Of a stretch of DNA of 64,000 bases, positions 1 through 11,309 are shown piece by piece; positions within the stretch are counted from its first letter, which is position 1; each line of letters opens with the position of its first letter. A program made the position numbers and the translations under genes. The stretch is taken from the NCBI GenBank assembly GCA_963682175.1, contig OY821770.1, forward strand, positions 18,940,501-19,004,500, read 5' to 3'. The notes under the pieces are model-generated. The model was given only the letters and a program-made list of their open reading frames with translations. It was not told where the DNA came from and did not search any database. The DNA comes from Triglochin maritima (Eukaryota > Streptophyta > Magnoliopsida > Alismatales > Juncaginaceae).

Positions 1-945
1 CAGTTTGAGATCATCTATATGCTTCATCTCCTTAGTCGCGATCAACATATCATCGACATACAAAAGCATGAACACGTGTGTACCGTCTCCAAGACTCCGT
101 AAGTAAACACAACTATCATAATCGCAACGTACAAAACCATTATTAATAATAAATGAATTGAACATTTTGTACCACTGCCTCAGCGATTGCTTAAGTCCAT
201 AGAGGGACTTCTTCAGCTTGCAAACTTGCCATTCCTTTCCTCGTGCGATGAACCCATCCGGCTGCCTCATATAGATCTTTTCATCTATGTGCCCGTGAAG
301 AAAAGTTGTCTTCACATCCATTTGCTTTAACTCCATGTTGTCCATAGCCACCATGGCTAACAACACTCTAATAGAGGTATGCTTTACAACGGGTGAGAAG
401 ATCTCGTTGTAATCGACCCCTTCCTTCTGAGCATATCCATTTGCCACCAACATTGCTTTATACTTTATCTCCTCCATAGGAGATGACCCTTCATTCTTCC
501 TGAAGATCCACTTGCACCCAATCGCGCACTTTCCCTTGGGAAGCTCCGTTAACTCCCAAGTTTGATTATTGTGAAGAGACTCCATCTCTTCGGTCATGGC
601 CACCATCCACTTGTTCATGTCCTCCTGCTTAATAGCTTCTTCGAATGTGCAAGGGTCCCCACATTCGGTAACAAGTGCAAACAAAATACTAGCATCATCG
701 TGACCATACCTCACCGGTGCCTTTGTGATCCTCATTTGTTTTCCTTGAGCAATACTCTCTTGCTCAACTTCTTCCTTTACTTGTGAGTCTATTGTTTCCT
801 GCTGAACTTCTTGATTCGATTCACCTCTTGAAGTCGTGACCTCAACTTCAATTTCGTCTCCTCGCATGGGATTCTCTTGCTGTTCTTTCTCCTCAAGGCC
901 CTTGGGCAAACTTGTCTCATCAAAGACCACATTACTCCGTAGGAG
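1..945 (-). pseudogene. copia F reverse transcriptase and upstream linker
   Basis: Read on the minus strand from about 945 to the window edge, I see one open frame. An acidic, Gln/Glu-rich linker leads into a copia reverse transcriptase. Visible landmarks are the block GCKWIFRKNEGS near 515-480, the fold segment ELKQMDVKTTFLHG near 330-290, KKSLYGLKQS near 210-180 and the catalytic YVDD at about 63-52. RT copies the element RNA to cDNA in virus-like particles. The frame shifts near 945, where upstream coding continues in another frame, so the polyprotein is broken even though this part is open. RNase H would lie left of position 1. Confidence 0.85.
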
Positions 946-1129
946 TGACCTTCTTGCTCACCGGATCCCAAAGCTTATATCCTTTCACCATCCTATCGTA
1001 ACCAAGGAATATGCATTCATTTCATTTCGAATCTAGCTTCGATCGCTGTGTCTCATCGACCAACGTATAGGCTTTGCATCCAAATATCCTAAGCCTCGAA
1101 TAATCAAATGACACACCCGTCCACACTTC

Positions 1130-1773
1130 CTAAGGCGTCTTTAAATCAAGTGCCGATGACGGTGAGACATTTACCAAGTACCATGCAAGATCTACTACTT
1201 CCGCCCAGAGATCCTTCGACAGATTTGCATGAAGCCTCATGCTCCTTGCCCGTTCGCATAAAGTTTTGTTCATCCTTTCAGCTAAGTCGTTTTGTTCTGG
1301 GCTCCGCGGTGTAGTGAAATGCCTCGTGGCGCCTTCTTTTTCACAGAAGCTTGCGAACTCCTTTGAGGTGTACTCACCTCCGTTATCTGTCCGTAAGTAC
1401 TTGACATATTTTTCTGTACTTTTCTCTACTTGGGTCTTCCATCCTTTAAACTTATCAAAGACATCAAATTTATTTTTCAGAAAATAAACCCATACCTTGC
1501 TTGAGAAGTCGTCTATGAATGTGAAGAAATATTCGGCTCCACCTTTTGACCAAACCTGAGCCGGTCCCCAGACGTCTGAATGCACATACCGAAGACACAA
1601 TACAATTTCCAATATTTGTTTTGTCTTGTGGATAGCCGTCTTGAATCGAATCCTGTGCGTTTATCGAAGACACAATACTTGCAAAAATCCAATTTGCAGC
1701 TCTTAACACCGTTCGGCAGTCCTTGTTTGTGTAGCTCACACAAACCTATTTCCGACATATGACCAAGCCTCAT
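1130..1773 (-). pseudogene. copia F integrase, frameshifted
   Basis: The N-terminal zinc-binding (HHCC) region begins at about 1773 with the LGHMSEIGL motif followed by a C-x2-C pair. It is frameshifted relative to the catalytic core, which is open at 1612-1130. The core carries the D,D-35-E signature: Asp in VHSDVWGP, Asp in LRTDNGGEY and Glu in SPEQNDLAERMN. FTFIDDFSSKVWVY lies between the first two. The stop at 1130 ends the frame before the linker to RT. The family inserts cDNA into the host genome; this copy cannot make a complete protein because the two halves are in different frames. Confidence 0.85.
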
Positions 1774-3019
1774 ATGTCAAAGTGTGGTGTTGTCTTCGTC
1801 GTGTGCAACATTTGCTGCACCTTTTCCTGCTACTGCAATCCCTAGCATCCAATACAAGTTGCCCACATTGGTTCCTTTTATCACTGTCATCGCCCCATGA
1901 GTGACCTTGATCTTTACGTCCCCGCCCTGACCATCTCCACCCTAGAGTGTCAAGATCTCCTAGAGAAATCAGATTCTTCTTCAACTCCGGTACGTGACGC
2001 ACACCCGTCGGCGTTCGAATGCACCCATCGAACATCTTGAACTGTATGGAACCAATCCTGACGGTAGTGCACGGTGTATCGTTGCCCATAACAACGATCC
2101 CTCCTTTTAGTGGCTCATAGGATGTGAACCACTCCTTGACCGGGAACATGTGAAAAGATACTCCTGTATCCAAAATCCATCCAGATGATGATTTGTGGAT
2201 ACTTGCAGCGCAAATTGTTAGAACGTCGGCTTCGTTCTTCTCCTCCACCACGTTTGCGGAGTTATACCCGTCTTTCCCTTTCTGCAGCGACTCATTGAAG
2301 GCCCTACAATCACGCTTCACGTGACCCGTCTTCTTACATAAAAAACATTCAAAGGATATCCCCTTTGATTTGGACCACCCCTTTCCGTTGTTTCTTCCTT
2401 TGTTACCCGTCCTGCTCCTTTTTGGTGTTGCGATCAATCCTTCACCCTTCTCGAAAGAGCTACTAGAATTCTTCCTTGCATCGTAGGAGATCAGCTTGCC
2501 CTTGACCTCCTCCAACAACAACGAATCCTTGCCCTATATGATCGTATTCACCAAGTTCTCATACGAGTCCGACAGTGACGTCAATAACAACATTGCTTTG
2601 TCGACATCCTCCATCTTGTCATCTAGCTGAGTTAGATCAGCTATCAACTTATTGAACATCGAGAGATGCTCAATGAACGACGTGTTCTCCTTCGTCCGAA
2701 GCATGTACAGCTAACGATCAATGAACCTCTCCTCCAGAAGTTTCTAAAATTCTGCTGCGGTCTTCGCCGATTCCTTGAAAAGTATATCATCTGAGAGACA
2801 CAACTCGATGATCACAATGGCCCGGAGATTCAGACTCTCCCACTTTTCGTCGGTCATCTTCGACGACTTCTTTTCAACTCCATCCAACGCCAGCAATAGT
2901 CCATCCGTCTGCGACATCAACGCATGAACCCTCCGTTGCCATGTTGAAAAGTTCCCCTTCCCGGTGAATTTCTCCACCCGAAAGTTCCACGCATCATCCG
3001 CCATCGAAAGTGCAACCAA
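1774..3019 (-). pseudogene. copia F Gag and protease, with stops
   Basis: Gag begins at an ATG just downstream of the primer site (N-terminal frame 3019-2744, with FTGKGNFSTWQRR near its start). It continues through two in-frame stops near 2745 and 2715 into a helical segment with FNKLIADLTQLDDKM near 2655-2610. The frame 2521-1736 then gives a CCHC zinc knuckle (CFLCKKTGHVKRDC, near 2358-2317) and the protease active site WILDTGVS near 2170. The D-T-G triplet is the aspartic protease signature. Gag forms the virus-like particle and the protease processes it. The stops and the later frame change mark it as non-functional. Confidence 0.85.
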
Positions 3020-3020
3020 A

Positions 3021-3032
3021 GCTCTGATACCA
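3021..3032 (-). other. primer-binding site, copia F
   Basis: On the minus strand this reads TGGTATCAGAGC, complementary to the 3' end of initiator-Met tRNA. It lies two bases after the LTR end, as expected for minus-strand cDNA priming. Confidence 0.9.
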
Positions 3033-3034
3033 GC

Positions 3035-4008
3035 TGTTGGGAGGGGGATCTAACAATGCACTAACACGATACGGATTAAACGCACCACGTAATACTGAAT
3101 ATTGACTTACGAAAATAACTTCGGACCCTCTCCCAAGCTTAATGCAACAAGAACACAAATAAGATGGAAATAAACAAACAAACACAAACGCACACCTGAA
3201 ACAAACACGACACACGCGATTTACAAGGTTCGGCAACGTGCCTATGTCCTTAGGGTCCTACGGGTTTCCTTTTCTTCTTCCGCTTCTCCAACAAGAGAAG
3301 CAACCGAGATTACAAGTATATGGAGACAATAGGTCCTCCAAAGCACTCTACATCTTTCTTTAGCCTAATCTCTCAACTCACAATGAAGGAAATATTACAC
3401 TTGTACGTTATATGTTTTGTGTTAAAACCAAGAGCAAACAAGCCCTTTTATAGACTAAAAAACCGAGCTACAATTATGCAAAACCGTGCTGAGAAAACGT
3501 GGGCAACGGTCGACCGATGCTCCTTCGGTCGACCGTCCTTGACTAAACAGGAACGCCTCCTGTTGCGATTAGGTTAACCGAATCCTTCCTGGTTGACCGT
3601 GGGAACGCTTCTTCGTGCGGCTCGGTAGACCGCGAGAACGCTTCTCCATGAACTAACTAATTCTCCAACAACCCCACGGTCGACCGAGCACCCTTAGGTG
3701 GACCGTACCAATTTGGACAAACACTTTTAGATTCTCGGAACACCAAAAATCTTTCCAACGGTTTATTGAACCCGTTGTTCCGAAATGTCTGTTGTTTTCT
3801 GACGGTAGACCGAATCCAATTCGGTCGTCCGATCCCAGCTGCACCCGAAGTGCTTGGAATCCTTGGTTCGGTGGACCGAATCCAATTCGGTAGTCCGAGC
3901 CCTGCATCGCCAAAAGTCCTGGAGTTTGGATCGGTAGACCGGATCCCATCCGGTCGACCGATTCGTCATGGATTTGATTCCTAAACAAATATAGACCAAT
4001 ATTCAACA
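3035..4008 (-). repeat. LTR of copia element F, rich in CGGTCGACCG variants
   Basis: This 974-bp LTR runs on the minus strand from TGTTGAATATTGG (ending at 4008) to CCCTCCCAACA (3035), directly beside the primer site. Between about 3505 and 3965 it holds many copies of a GGTCGACC-like palindrome (GGTCGACC, GGTAGACC, GGTGGACC, GGTCGTCC). Several are paired into inverted repeats such as GACCGAATCC/AATTCGGTC near 3811-3835 and 3873-3897. The second LTR is outside the window, so the boundaries rest on the TG...CA ends and the primer site. Confidence 0.8.
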
Positions 4009-4929
4009 ATATGCCACTTCAATAAATATGAATAAAGAGGGTTACAACAACTTGCTTGCTTTCAATTGGTTTTGTCGATCAGTATCGATTGGATAAGTCT
4101 ACATGCATAGATTGATTCAAAAGAATTTTCTTCAAGACTCAAGATTCATGTTTCCATTAACATCTTTATAATTTTCAGTAGTAGTAAAAATATTGAACTG
4201 GTTGACACTTTAGAAGAGAATACAACATTTGATAGGACCTGTCAACTGCCATACATATATAAATTAACTAATTCAGCTGCCAAAGTATCCCTTTCAACAA
4301 GTAAACCGAAGAGAACAAGTGGGAGTCTGGATTGATATAGTTATGGTCTTTTGTTGCAATATTCCGAATGACAGAATAACAAAACTATGTGAAAGTCTTG
4401 CAAGATAAACCACCAATATATTCCAGTCCTGCTTACAGTCCTAAGAATTGTCCTGCCACTTAATTTGGATAGACATGTCTCTTCACGGTTGGTAAACATT
4501 TCCGATGAATACAGAAGAAACTAATTTTCAAATTTATGGTTTAACCAAACCAACCCAACCCAAATAGTCCTCTTGAGGACAATGAAAAGTTAACAGGTCT
4601 CTCTCCATTGTTACTCACACCAGAAAGTTGGAAGCAATTTTTTTTATAGAAGACTCTCTAATGTATACAATTGTTTCTCCTCATTTTTATTCTTAAATAT
4701 CTATCCAGGCAGAGATAAATGAGATTCCTCTCCAACATTCTCCATTTCTTTTACGCCTTAAATTACTTCAAGAAGGCCCTGAATTCGACCAACATACTAA
4801 ATAATAACTTCCGTTTTTTCTATCCTGGCTCGACTTATTTTCGATTCACACAGCCACTCTCTTTTGTATATCTTTTTGTTTGAAGAGAATAATTTTGAAC
4901 AATATTTTGGACATTGATATCGGCCACAG
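4009..4929. other. no gene recognised; MLO copy 1 upstream or intronic DNA
   Basis: AT-rich single-copy-looking DNA lies between the copia LTR and the first recognisable MLO exon. I looked for MLO exons 1 and 2 here, using copy 2 as a guide, and did not find them. The last bases before 4930 are a pyrimidine-poor stretch ending in CACAG, a usable splice acceptor. Confidence 0.6.
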
Positions 4930-6263
4930 AGTTGATGTTGTTGGGGTTCATATCTCTGCTTCTAAGCGTTGGTCAACAACCACTCTCCAAGATATGTGTG
5001 GACACCCTACGTTGCACACACAATGCTGCCATGTCTAGACGCCTTTCTTGAAGAAGACGATAAAAAAGGTGGAGGCGATCACAAGAGGAGGCTTCTATGG
5101 GACAATGGTAGCGTTGGTGGATTGCCTTGGCGTAGGGCCCTCGCCGGTGGTGGGAGTTCTCATGAAGATTACTGCCTCAAATCGGTAAGACAACTATATA
5201 TATTTGATTGCTTGAATTTCTCAAAGTGCTCCTAAGTTATTTCAGCAACAAGCTAGTAACTTGAGTCCAAATTTCTTGAAAATTGGTTATGATAATTTAT
5301 TTATTTTGCAATTTTGTAGGGAAAAGTTCCATTGATCTCTCAATCCGGGATTCACCAACTGCACATATTCATATTTGTGCTTGCTGTTTTTCACGTGTTT
5401 TATAGTTTTCTTACCATGCGTTTGGCCCAGGCAAAGGTAAATTGACTTGTTAACTGGGAATGTAGAGTAGTGATAAAATTAGATAAAGTTAAATTTTGCA
5501 TTAATTCTGGGAAAAGGGATTATGATTTGCTTGTTTTGTATTCACAGCAAATTTAGTAGGGTAGATTTTAGAAGAAAAAAACACTTAAAAGGCACAACAC
5601 TCAGCTCCAGTATATGATAATACGTTGTATACTTGTATACGCTTTAATTTGACTAAACAAATTCCAGTTAGAGACTCATTTTGAATTAAATTTGGAGTTT
5701 CATTGTGCTTTAATATAATAATTTTTTTATTATCATTATTATAATGCTAAATAAATGGGGACATCAAGATTCTAAAGACAATTTCATATAAAGTTGAATT
5801 GATTCTACATGAAAATTAAGATTAGAACTGTCACCGAAAGGCTATAGTCGAAATTGTTTGTAAAACTGAAAATATCTGCGGTGATATTACATTATGAAAT
5901 TCACAAGAATGACCGTAATTAACCCTTATTTTTGCATCGTGATAATAAATAGGTGAAGAGATGGAAAAAATGGGAGGAAGCCTCCATCGAGAGTCAACAT
6001 TCAAACGGTAAATTCCTCCGAATTAATTTTCTTGAGTTTTTCATGCACGGTTTTTAACAACAAATCGGTGTCATTTGGAAAGACCAATTACATATGCTTC
6101 AATGCAATTTTTTTTTCTTGATGTGTTGTTACCTCCTAAACGTGATGTTCTGCTGCAGATCCCACACGATTAAGGTATACACGCCAAACTTCATTTGTAC
6201 GGAGACATGGAGGAATCCTAACCACACCTGGTATCAAATATATTGTAAGCTCGACAATCAACT

Positions 6264-8370
6264 TGTAACATCCCGAAACAGTGAAAATTTTAAAAATTAA
6301 AACTATCAAGAGATTATCAGAATAAACTCATTAACGGGAATGTTACTCATATAAATCAACAGTCGGTGCACCAATAACACAACAGAGTTTGTCAAAAGAC
6401 GTGATTACAACGATACAATGAAAAGACAGGTACAAGCAATCACGACGACCTCGAAGAGTCCGAAGAGGATCCTGACCCCAAAATGTGTGCGCCCGCTATC
6501 ACCACCCGACAGAACCTACTGCGGTCCTGAAACATGAATCAAACAACGATGCCTGAGATTCCCATTAGGAAACCCTGTATGCCAAATTCGCCTATATGAA
6601 TGCAACAGTACGGTAAATGAACCTATCATACTAGTAGTATGTCATATCACATCTGCAATGTATCAAATCCCTCCAACGGTAAACGGGACCTCAGTCCAAC
6701 AGCAACAACAACCCTCAACAGGGTCCACAAGGACATCAGTCCAGCAACAACAACGGGTCTCCCTCGGAAACTTACCGTAGGCACATACGGTCTTACGGAC
6801 AGTACGCGACGCACCCCCCACACGCGACTACTCGAGCCAAAGGGATCAGTGAGGAGCGTCCGCACTTCCACGCAAAGAACCACGTGGTCTACACCACCTT
6901 CGACGGAGTCGTAGCCCGGTCGGTCAACATCCCAAGATAGGTGCCCAATCGGGGATCATCACCGGAACAACATCGGCGGCATCGCCGACACAACATCTGT
7001 GGTACAACATACGTCCGGCACAACATCAAACGACACAACTACAAGCCGGAACATCGTCGGCACCATCATCGCCGGCAAAACCTCGGCGGCATCGCCGGCA
7101 CAACATCGGACGGGTCCAGACTGTAGTCTGCAGGGTCATCATGCTCCACGAGCCTTGCGTCAACACGCATTGGGATCCGCGATCCCTCAGGTCTGCTACT
7201 CAACAAAGAGTAAGGCAACAATACATCACACCACGGTCCAACACGGAGGTGGTGCGACCCAAGTGTCCACACTCTTCCACATGGCGGTCCCTGGGCAAGC
7301 ACGAGCACGTACCCGCCGTCACCTACCGGCTCACGCTCTAAGCGAGGACACGAGTTTCTGTGGACAGAGTTGGCACAACACAAGACTAGGAATTCAGTTC
7401 TGCACACAAACGGTCGACCGAAAAAGCCTAACCGGTCGACCATCCCCATTAGGTTCGGTCGACCGAAAGTCTACAACGGTCAAACTATTCTGCGCGTCAC
7501 GTAAGTCCAAATGGTCGAACAACAGTCTAAAATCGGTCGACCGAACACGAGGTCAAAATCCAGAGTTGGTCAAAATCAACAAGTCTATTCAGTTGACCGA
7601 CTCAGGGGTCCCGGTCGATCGAAAACTACCAGGGTCATCCTAATAGTCTACGTCATATAACGGTCGAACAATATAGCATAATTAGTCGAACAACATGCAT
7701 AATCATCAAGTACACTTAAGTTCCGGTCGACCCAAAAACAAAGGAACGGTCGACCGAAAACCGACAGTAAGCCTTCAACCCACCAGCACAAAGGCAACCG
7801 GTCGACCGCCACATTGGCATCGTTCGACCGGTGTTGGTTAAAGTCGGGCAAAAAGGTAAAACCGGTCGACCGCTCGAAGGCACCGGTCGACCGTTGATCG
7901 ACAGCAACCTTGCGTCAGCCAAGGATTTTACGCCGTTTCTCGTCGCCGACGAGGTCTCCGACCTCCCGCGACCGACCACAACGTCCCGCCAACGTGGGGA
8001 ACAACAAAACCACACTAAAAGCTGACACACCTCTACAAAGCGATCGACGACGCCCGCGGAGAACTCAAGATACCACCTCCGGTCTGCAACCGCATGTGCG
8101 CCTCCTCGCACGCCGACCTCCGCCCCTCACGCCGGAGTCTCCTCAGCCACGCCTGGTTCGCCGGAAAGGAAGAGAGAATGTGAGAGAATGCAAGAGTGAG
8201 AGACGGGTGTGGGGTGTGGTTTTCTCTTCAAAAGCACAAAACCCAACCAACCCATCACCCTACACTCCTACTTCACACCACACAACCACCCACTATTCCG
8301 TCCCTCCTTCCCCATGCTAAACCCCCACTAAACCCGGGAGATGCCCAAAATCAAAGGTTAGGGTCTAACA
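6264..8370 (-). repeat. solo LTR of the CGGTCGACCG gypsy family, in an MLO copy 1 intron
   Basis: A 2107-bp LTR in reverse orientation: its minus strand starts TGTTAGACCCTAACC at 8370 and ends GGGATGTTACA at 6264. It is flanked by a perfect 5-bp target duplication CAACT (6259-6263 and 8371-8375), with no internal coding region, so it is a solo LTR formed by LTR-LTR recombination. Between 7409 and 7895 it carries about ten CGGTCGACCG-type palindromes. Between 6960 and 7115 it has a degenerate short repeat (variants of GGCACAACATC and GCCGGCA). The insertion lies 19 bases after the donor of MLO exon 6159-6244. Open frames inside it are incidental. Confidence 0.92.
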
Positions 8371-8375
8371 CAACT

Positions 8376-9349
8376 TGTCTTTTTACCTTACAGGTTTTAT
8401 TTGTGAAATTCATCTGATGTATGTTGCCATTCATAATTTTCCTTTAAAATTTCAGTATATACAATTTTGTTGATAAAATAAATTTGTAGATACGATGGTA
8501 TCTGAAGTGATTTAACTTTTAACATACCTCAGCTTCAACTATATTCACAGTATAGACTCTTCTTCCATACTCATTATGATACAAGCGTAGAGGATTGAAG
8601 TTCTTAAAGTTGATTTCATGTCAAGTTTGAATCTCTGTTAGGTCAAAATAAATGTTAAAATGTCCGACAGAGGAAAAATTGAAAGTTTTAGTTAAATTTA
8701 GAAGGCAGCTAAAGCCATGCTTGATTTTTTGGAGCGTAGTTATAAACTCATCCCCTTAAGTTTTGGTTCAGGGAAATGGAGTACCTAACAACAAGAAAGA
8801 ATGTATTTATGAAAAATTCCACCTTAAGCAAGTTCTTTTTTAATCATAAGGGTGTGTACCGATACGGAAGTTAAACATAAAATTTCAATTTCAAAATTGT
8901 GTGCTATTTATAAATGACTTGTTTGGATCGTTTACCTTGAGATTTGGAAATCCTTTGCGGAATTGTGAGATATAACTTCAAAACAAAGTTGTTGAAATTA
9001 AATAAAAAATAGGGATGCAGAATTCAGGAATTTCACTTGACTCAATATGACATTAGTTTTTGAAATTAGTGGAAGTTGCTAATGTTATGCTCCAAACATG
9101 ATCACATATACATTTCTATAAATTTTTATCAGCATTAGTTTTTTAATTCCACGTGAGTTGAAATAAATCCTAACAATTCACTATCATATGAAATGTCTAA
9201 CTATATCATTTGATGATTACATGTTTATTCAAACAAATATAGCATAAATATTGTCACCGACTGATCTTGGTATTTTGAAAATTATTTACAAGCGACGCAT
9301 CATAAGATTTAGAATAATTTCTCAGTTACACCTATTTTTTCTACTTCAG
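8376..9349. other. MLO copy 1 interior without recognisable exons
   Basis: The homologues of copy-2 exons 7, 8 and 9 should lie here. A weak resemblance to exon 7 begins right after the solo LTR (TTACAG then TTTTAT...), but the reading frame is lost. No match to exons 8 or 9 was seen. The rest is AT-rich. Confidence 0.5.
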
Positions 9350-10398
9350 AATGGTATTCTCTGTACTGGATATCTTTCGTGCCACTTCTGGTAAGGATCC
9401 ATAAGACAATTCTTTCCCAAATATTGTGTTAAATTGTTGCAATCGTGTTTTCATTTAAACAGAAAGTTGTTAATATATCTTTGGCAGATTCTGTTGGTCG
9501 TGGACAAAAAACTTGTACTTGTGATCACGAAGTTAGCTCATCGGATACAAGACACAACCACAGTTGTTGTTGGGGCCCCACTTGTCCAACCAAGCAATGA
9601 GTACTTCTGGTTTGGTCACCCTGAGTGGATTCTCAAACTTATACATCTCACCTTGTTTGAGGTAAACACTGAAACAATTTTTTTCCAAGTTTTCTTATAT
9701 GGATACAAAAGTGATACATTAGTTGTGATTGAATTTTCAGAATGCATTTCAAGTGGCATATTTCTTGTGGGTTTGGGTAAGTAATTACAATAGGAATTAT
9801 CATTTTTACATATTTTTCACACAACTTGTCATGTGACTAATATTGTTTCGTCATCAATGTAGTACTCTTTTGGGTTTAAATCGTGCTTCAATGATGATTT
9901 GGTGGTGACCATTATAAGGGTTGTGGTGAGCTTAGCTCTTCAGTTCTTATGCAGCTACATTACAGTTCCTCTCTATGCATTAGTCACACAAGTATGTCAT
10001 CCTAAAACTTTTATAAATATATCAAATTTACCCATCTACACCGGAAAACATATCTTTGATGAAAATCGGGCTACTATAGATGGGAACTCACATGAAGAAG
10101 AGAATTTTCGGCAAAGGCTTTTCAGAGATGGAGACAACTAGTCGTGGAGAGGAAGAACTTGCGAGATATGGGGTTCGAGATTCGTTATGGATTTGACAAC
10201 AATGAGGCTACACCACGAGGTCCTATGTCGCCAGTTCCCTTGCTTCCTAGACGTCATGCAGACTCAATTGATATCGAGAATGCTGTTCCGAGCGCGCCAA
10301 TTCAGACGTCTGAAGTTATCTCAGAAATGGAGGCGCATAATATTCAAGAACAGGGCAATTCTGAACAAAAAAGACATCAGAAAACTGCTGGTTCTTGA

Positions 10399-11309
10399 CA
10401 AATGGACACTGAACTTTGAAGTAAATGAAACGTTTATGTTTCTGTGTGACACAGAGAAGTTCAGGTTTTTCTTTCCTCAGGAGAATGCAAGTTGTATTAT
10501 ATAAAAAATAGTAAGATTGTAGAAATGGAAGAAGTCAAAAAAAGTTTACTAGTAGTTGCCGTTTTATTTGAATGACAAAAGTGTAGGTAAAAAAATTGTG
10601 GTAATATATTATGCCTTCCTTTTGATGCTATGCGAACTTTGTCATGTCAATGAATGGTTAGATAGCTTTGTTTGCATAGATATTTTTAGGATATATGATT
10701 TTTCACAAATGTTTGGTTTCGACGCCACTTTTATGTTATCCTAGGTGGACCTTATATGGATGATAAAGAAAATTAAACGTGACATGAGAGAGAAAGTGTA
10801 ATACGAATGAAAGAAGTTGTGAGTTGGGGTCATTCTCTAAAGCAATATTTTTTATAGTTATATATATATATTTGTCTTTTGCAGTTCAGCCTATATGTTT
10901 ATTTCAAATTACAAGTTACATATTCTTTGTTTTAATCTCATTTGTTGAGAATCCCAATGTGTTTTTGAGAGATGTAAACATAAATTTAGATTCTTCCCAT
11001 CGAGCCGGTTTATTTGAGTACTATATTCGTTGGGTTTCGAGTAATTTTTTAGGTAGTCATATTTCCTTAGTTGGTTATCAGTGAACACAATTTTGATTTG
11101 ATTATGATGACCTTATGATTTGTGTTACGGACCTTCTACATATAATTAATGACCTTGTGATTTATACTGTTTATATGCGGACCTTGTATACCAACAACAT
11201 GGCCCTGTACTTTTATATTAGGACATTGTAAATTAAAATTATAACTTTTATATTGTTGAAATAGTCATTGTAAATCAATAAACGCCCCTCAACGTGTTTT
11301 AAATCAAAG
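10399..11309. other. no gene recognised
   Basis: AT-rich DNA downstream of MLO copy 1. Short open frames at 10556-10744 and 10824-11084 have no recognisable domain and look like chance frames in AT-rich sequence. Confidence 0.6.

Larger units (their letters stand above)
1..4008 (-). mobile_element. Ty1/copia element F, 5' part (continues past left edge)
   Basis: This is a minus-strand Ty1/copia retrotransposon whose 3' end and second LTR lie outside the window. Reading down the minus strand from 4008, the order is LTR (4008-3035), primer-binding site (3032-3021), Gag, CCHC zinc knuckle, protease, integrase and reverse transcriptase, which reaches position 1. Protease-integrase-RT is the copia order. 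Frameshifts and stops in Gag and around integrase show it is dead. It is the left neighbour of MLO copy 1, whose first two exons are not seen in 4009-4929; they may lie beyond this insertion or be lost. Confidence 0.9.
4930..10398 (+). pseudogene. MLO-family seven-transmembrane protein, copy 1 (broken)
   Basis: Exons recognised: 4930-5184, 5320-5436, 5953-6007, 6159-6244, 9350-9390, 9488-9661, 9741-9776 and 9863-9991, all with GT donors and AG acceptors. They give MLO landmarks: [81 protein letters not shown] and CSYITVPLYALVTQ. MLO proteins are plasma-membrane proteins with a C-terminal calmodulin-binding tail; some are powdery mildew susceptibility factors. Lesions: a one-base shift near 5000 between SKICV and PYVAHTM, a diverged segment after RRH in the 6159-6244 exon, no clear counterparts of copy-2 exons 7-9 in 8376-9349, no exons 1-2, and a frame change at about 10141. 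A C-terminal frame (10144-10398, with SPVPLLPRR) resembles a degraded MLO tail. Exon 9863-9991 joins what are two exons in copy 2. Confidence 0.88.

Noticed and set aside
6639..8417. Several open frames of 60-214 codons
   Set aside because: They lie inside the solo LTR and reflect its repeats and GC-rich composition. No recognisable protein family.
10824..11084. 86-codon frame with hydrophobic stretches after MLO copy 1
   Set aside because: AT-rich chance frame, no MLO similarity, no splice context.
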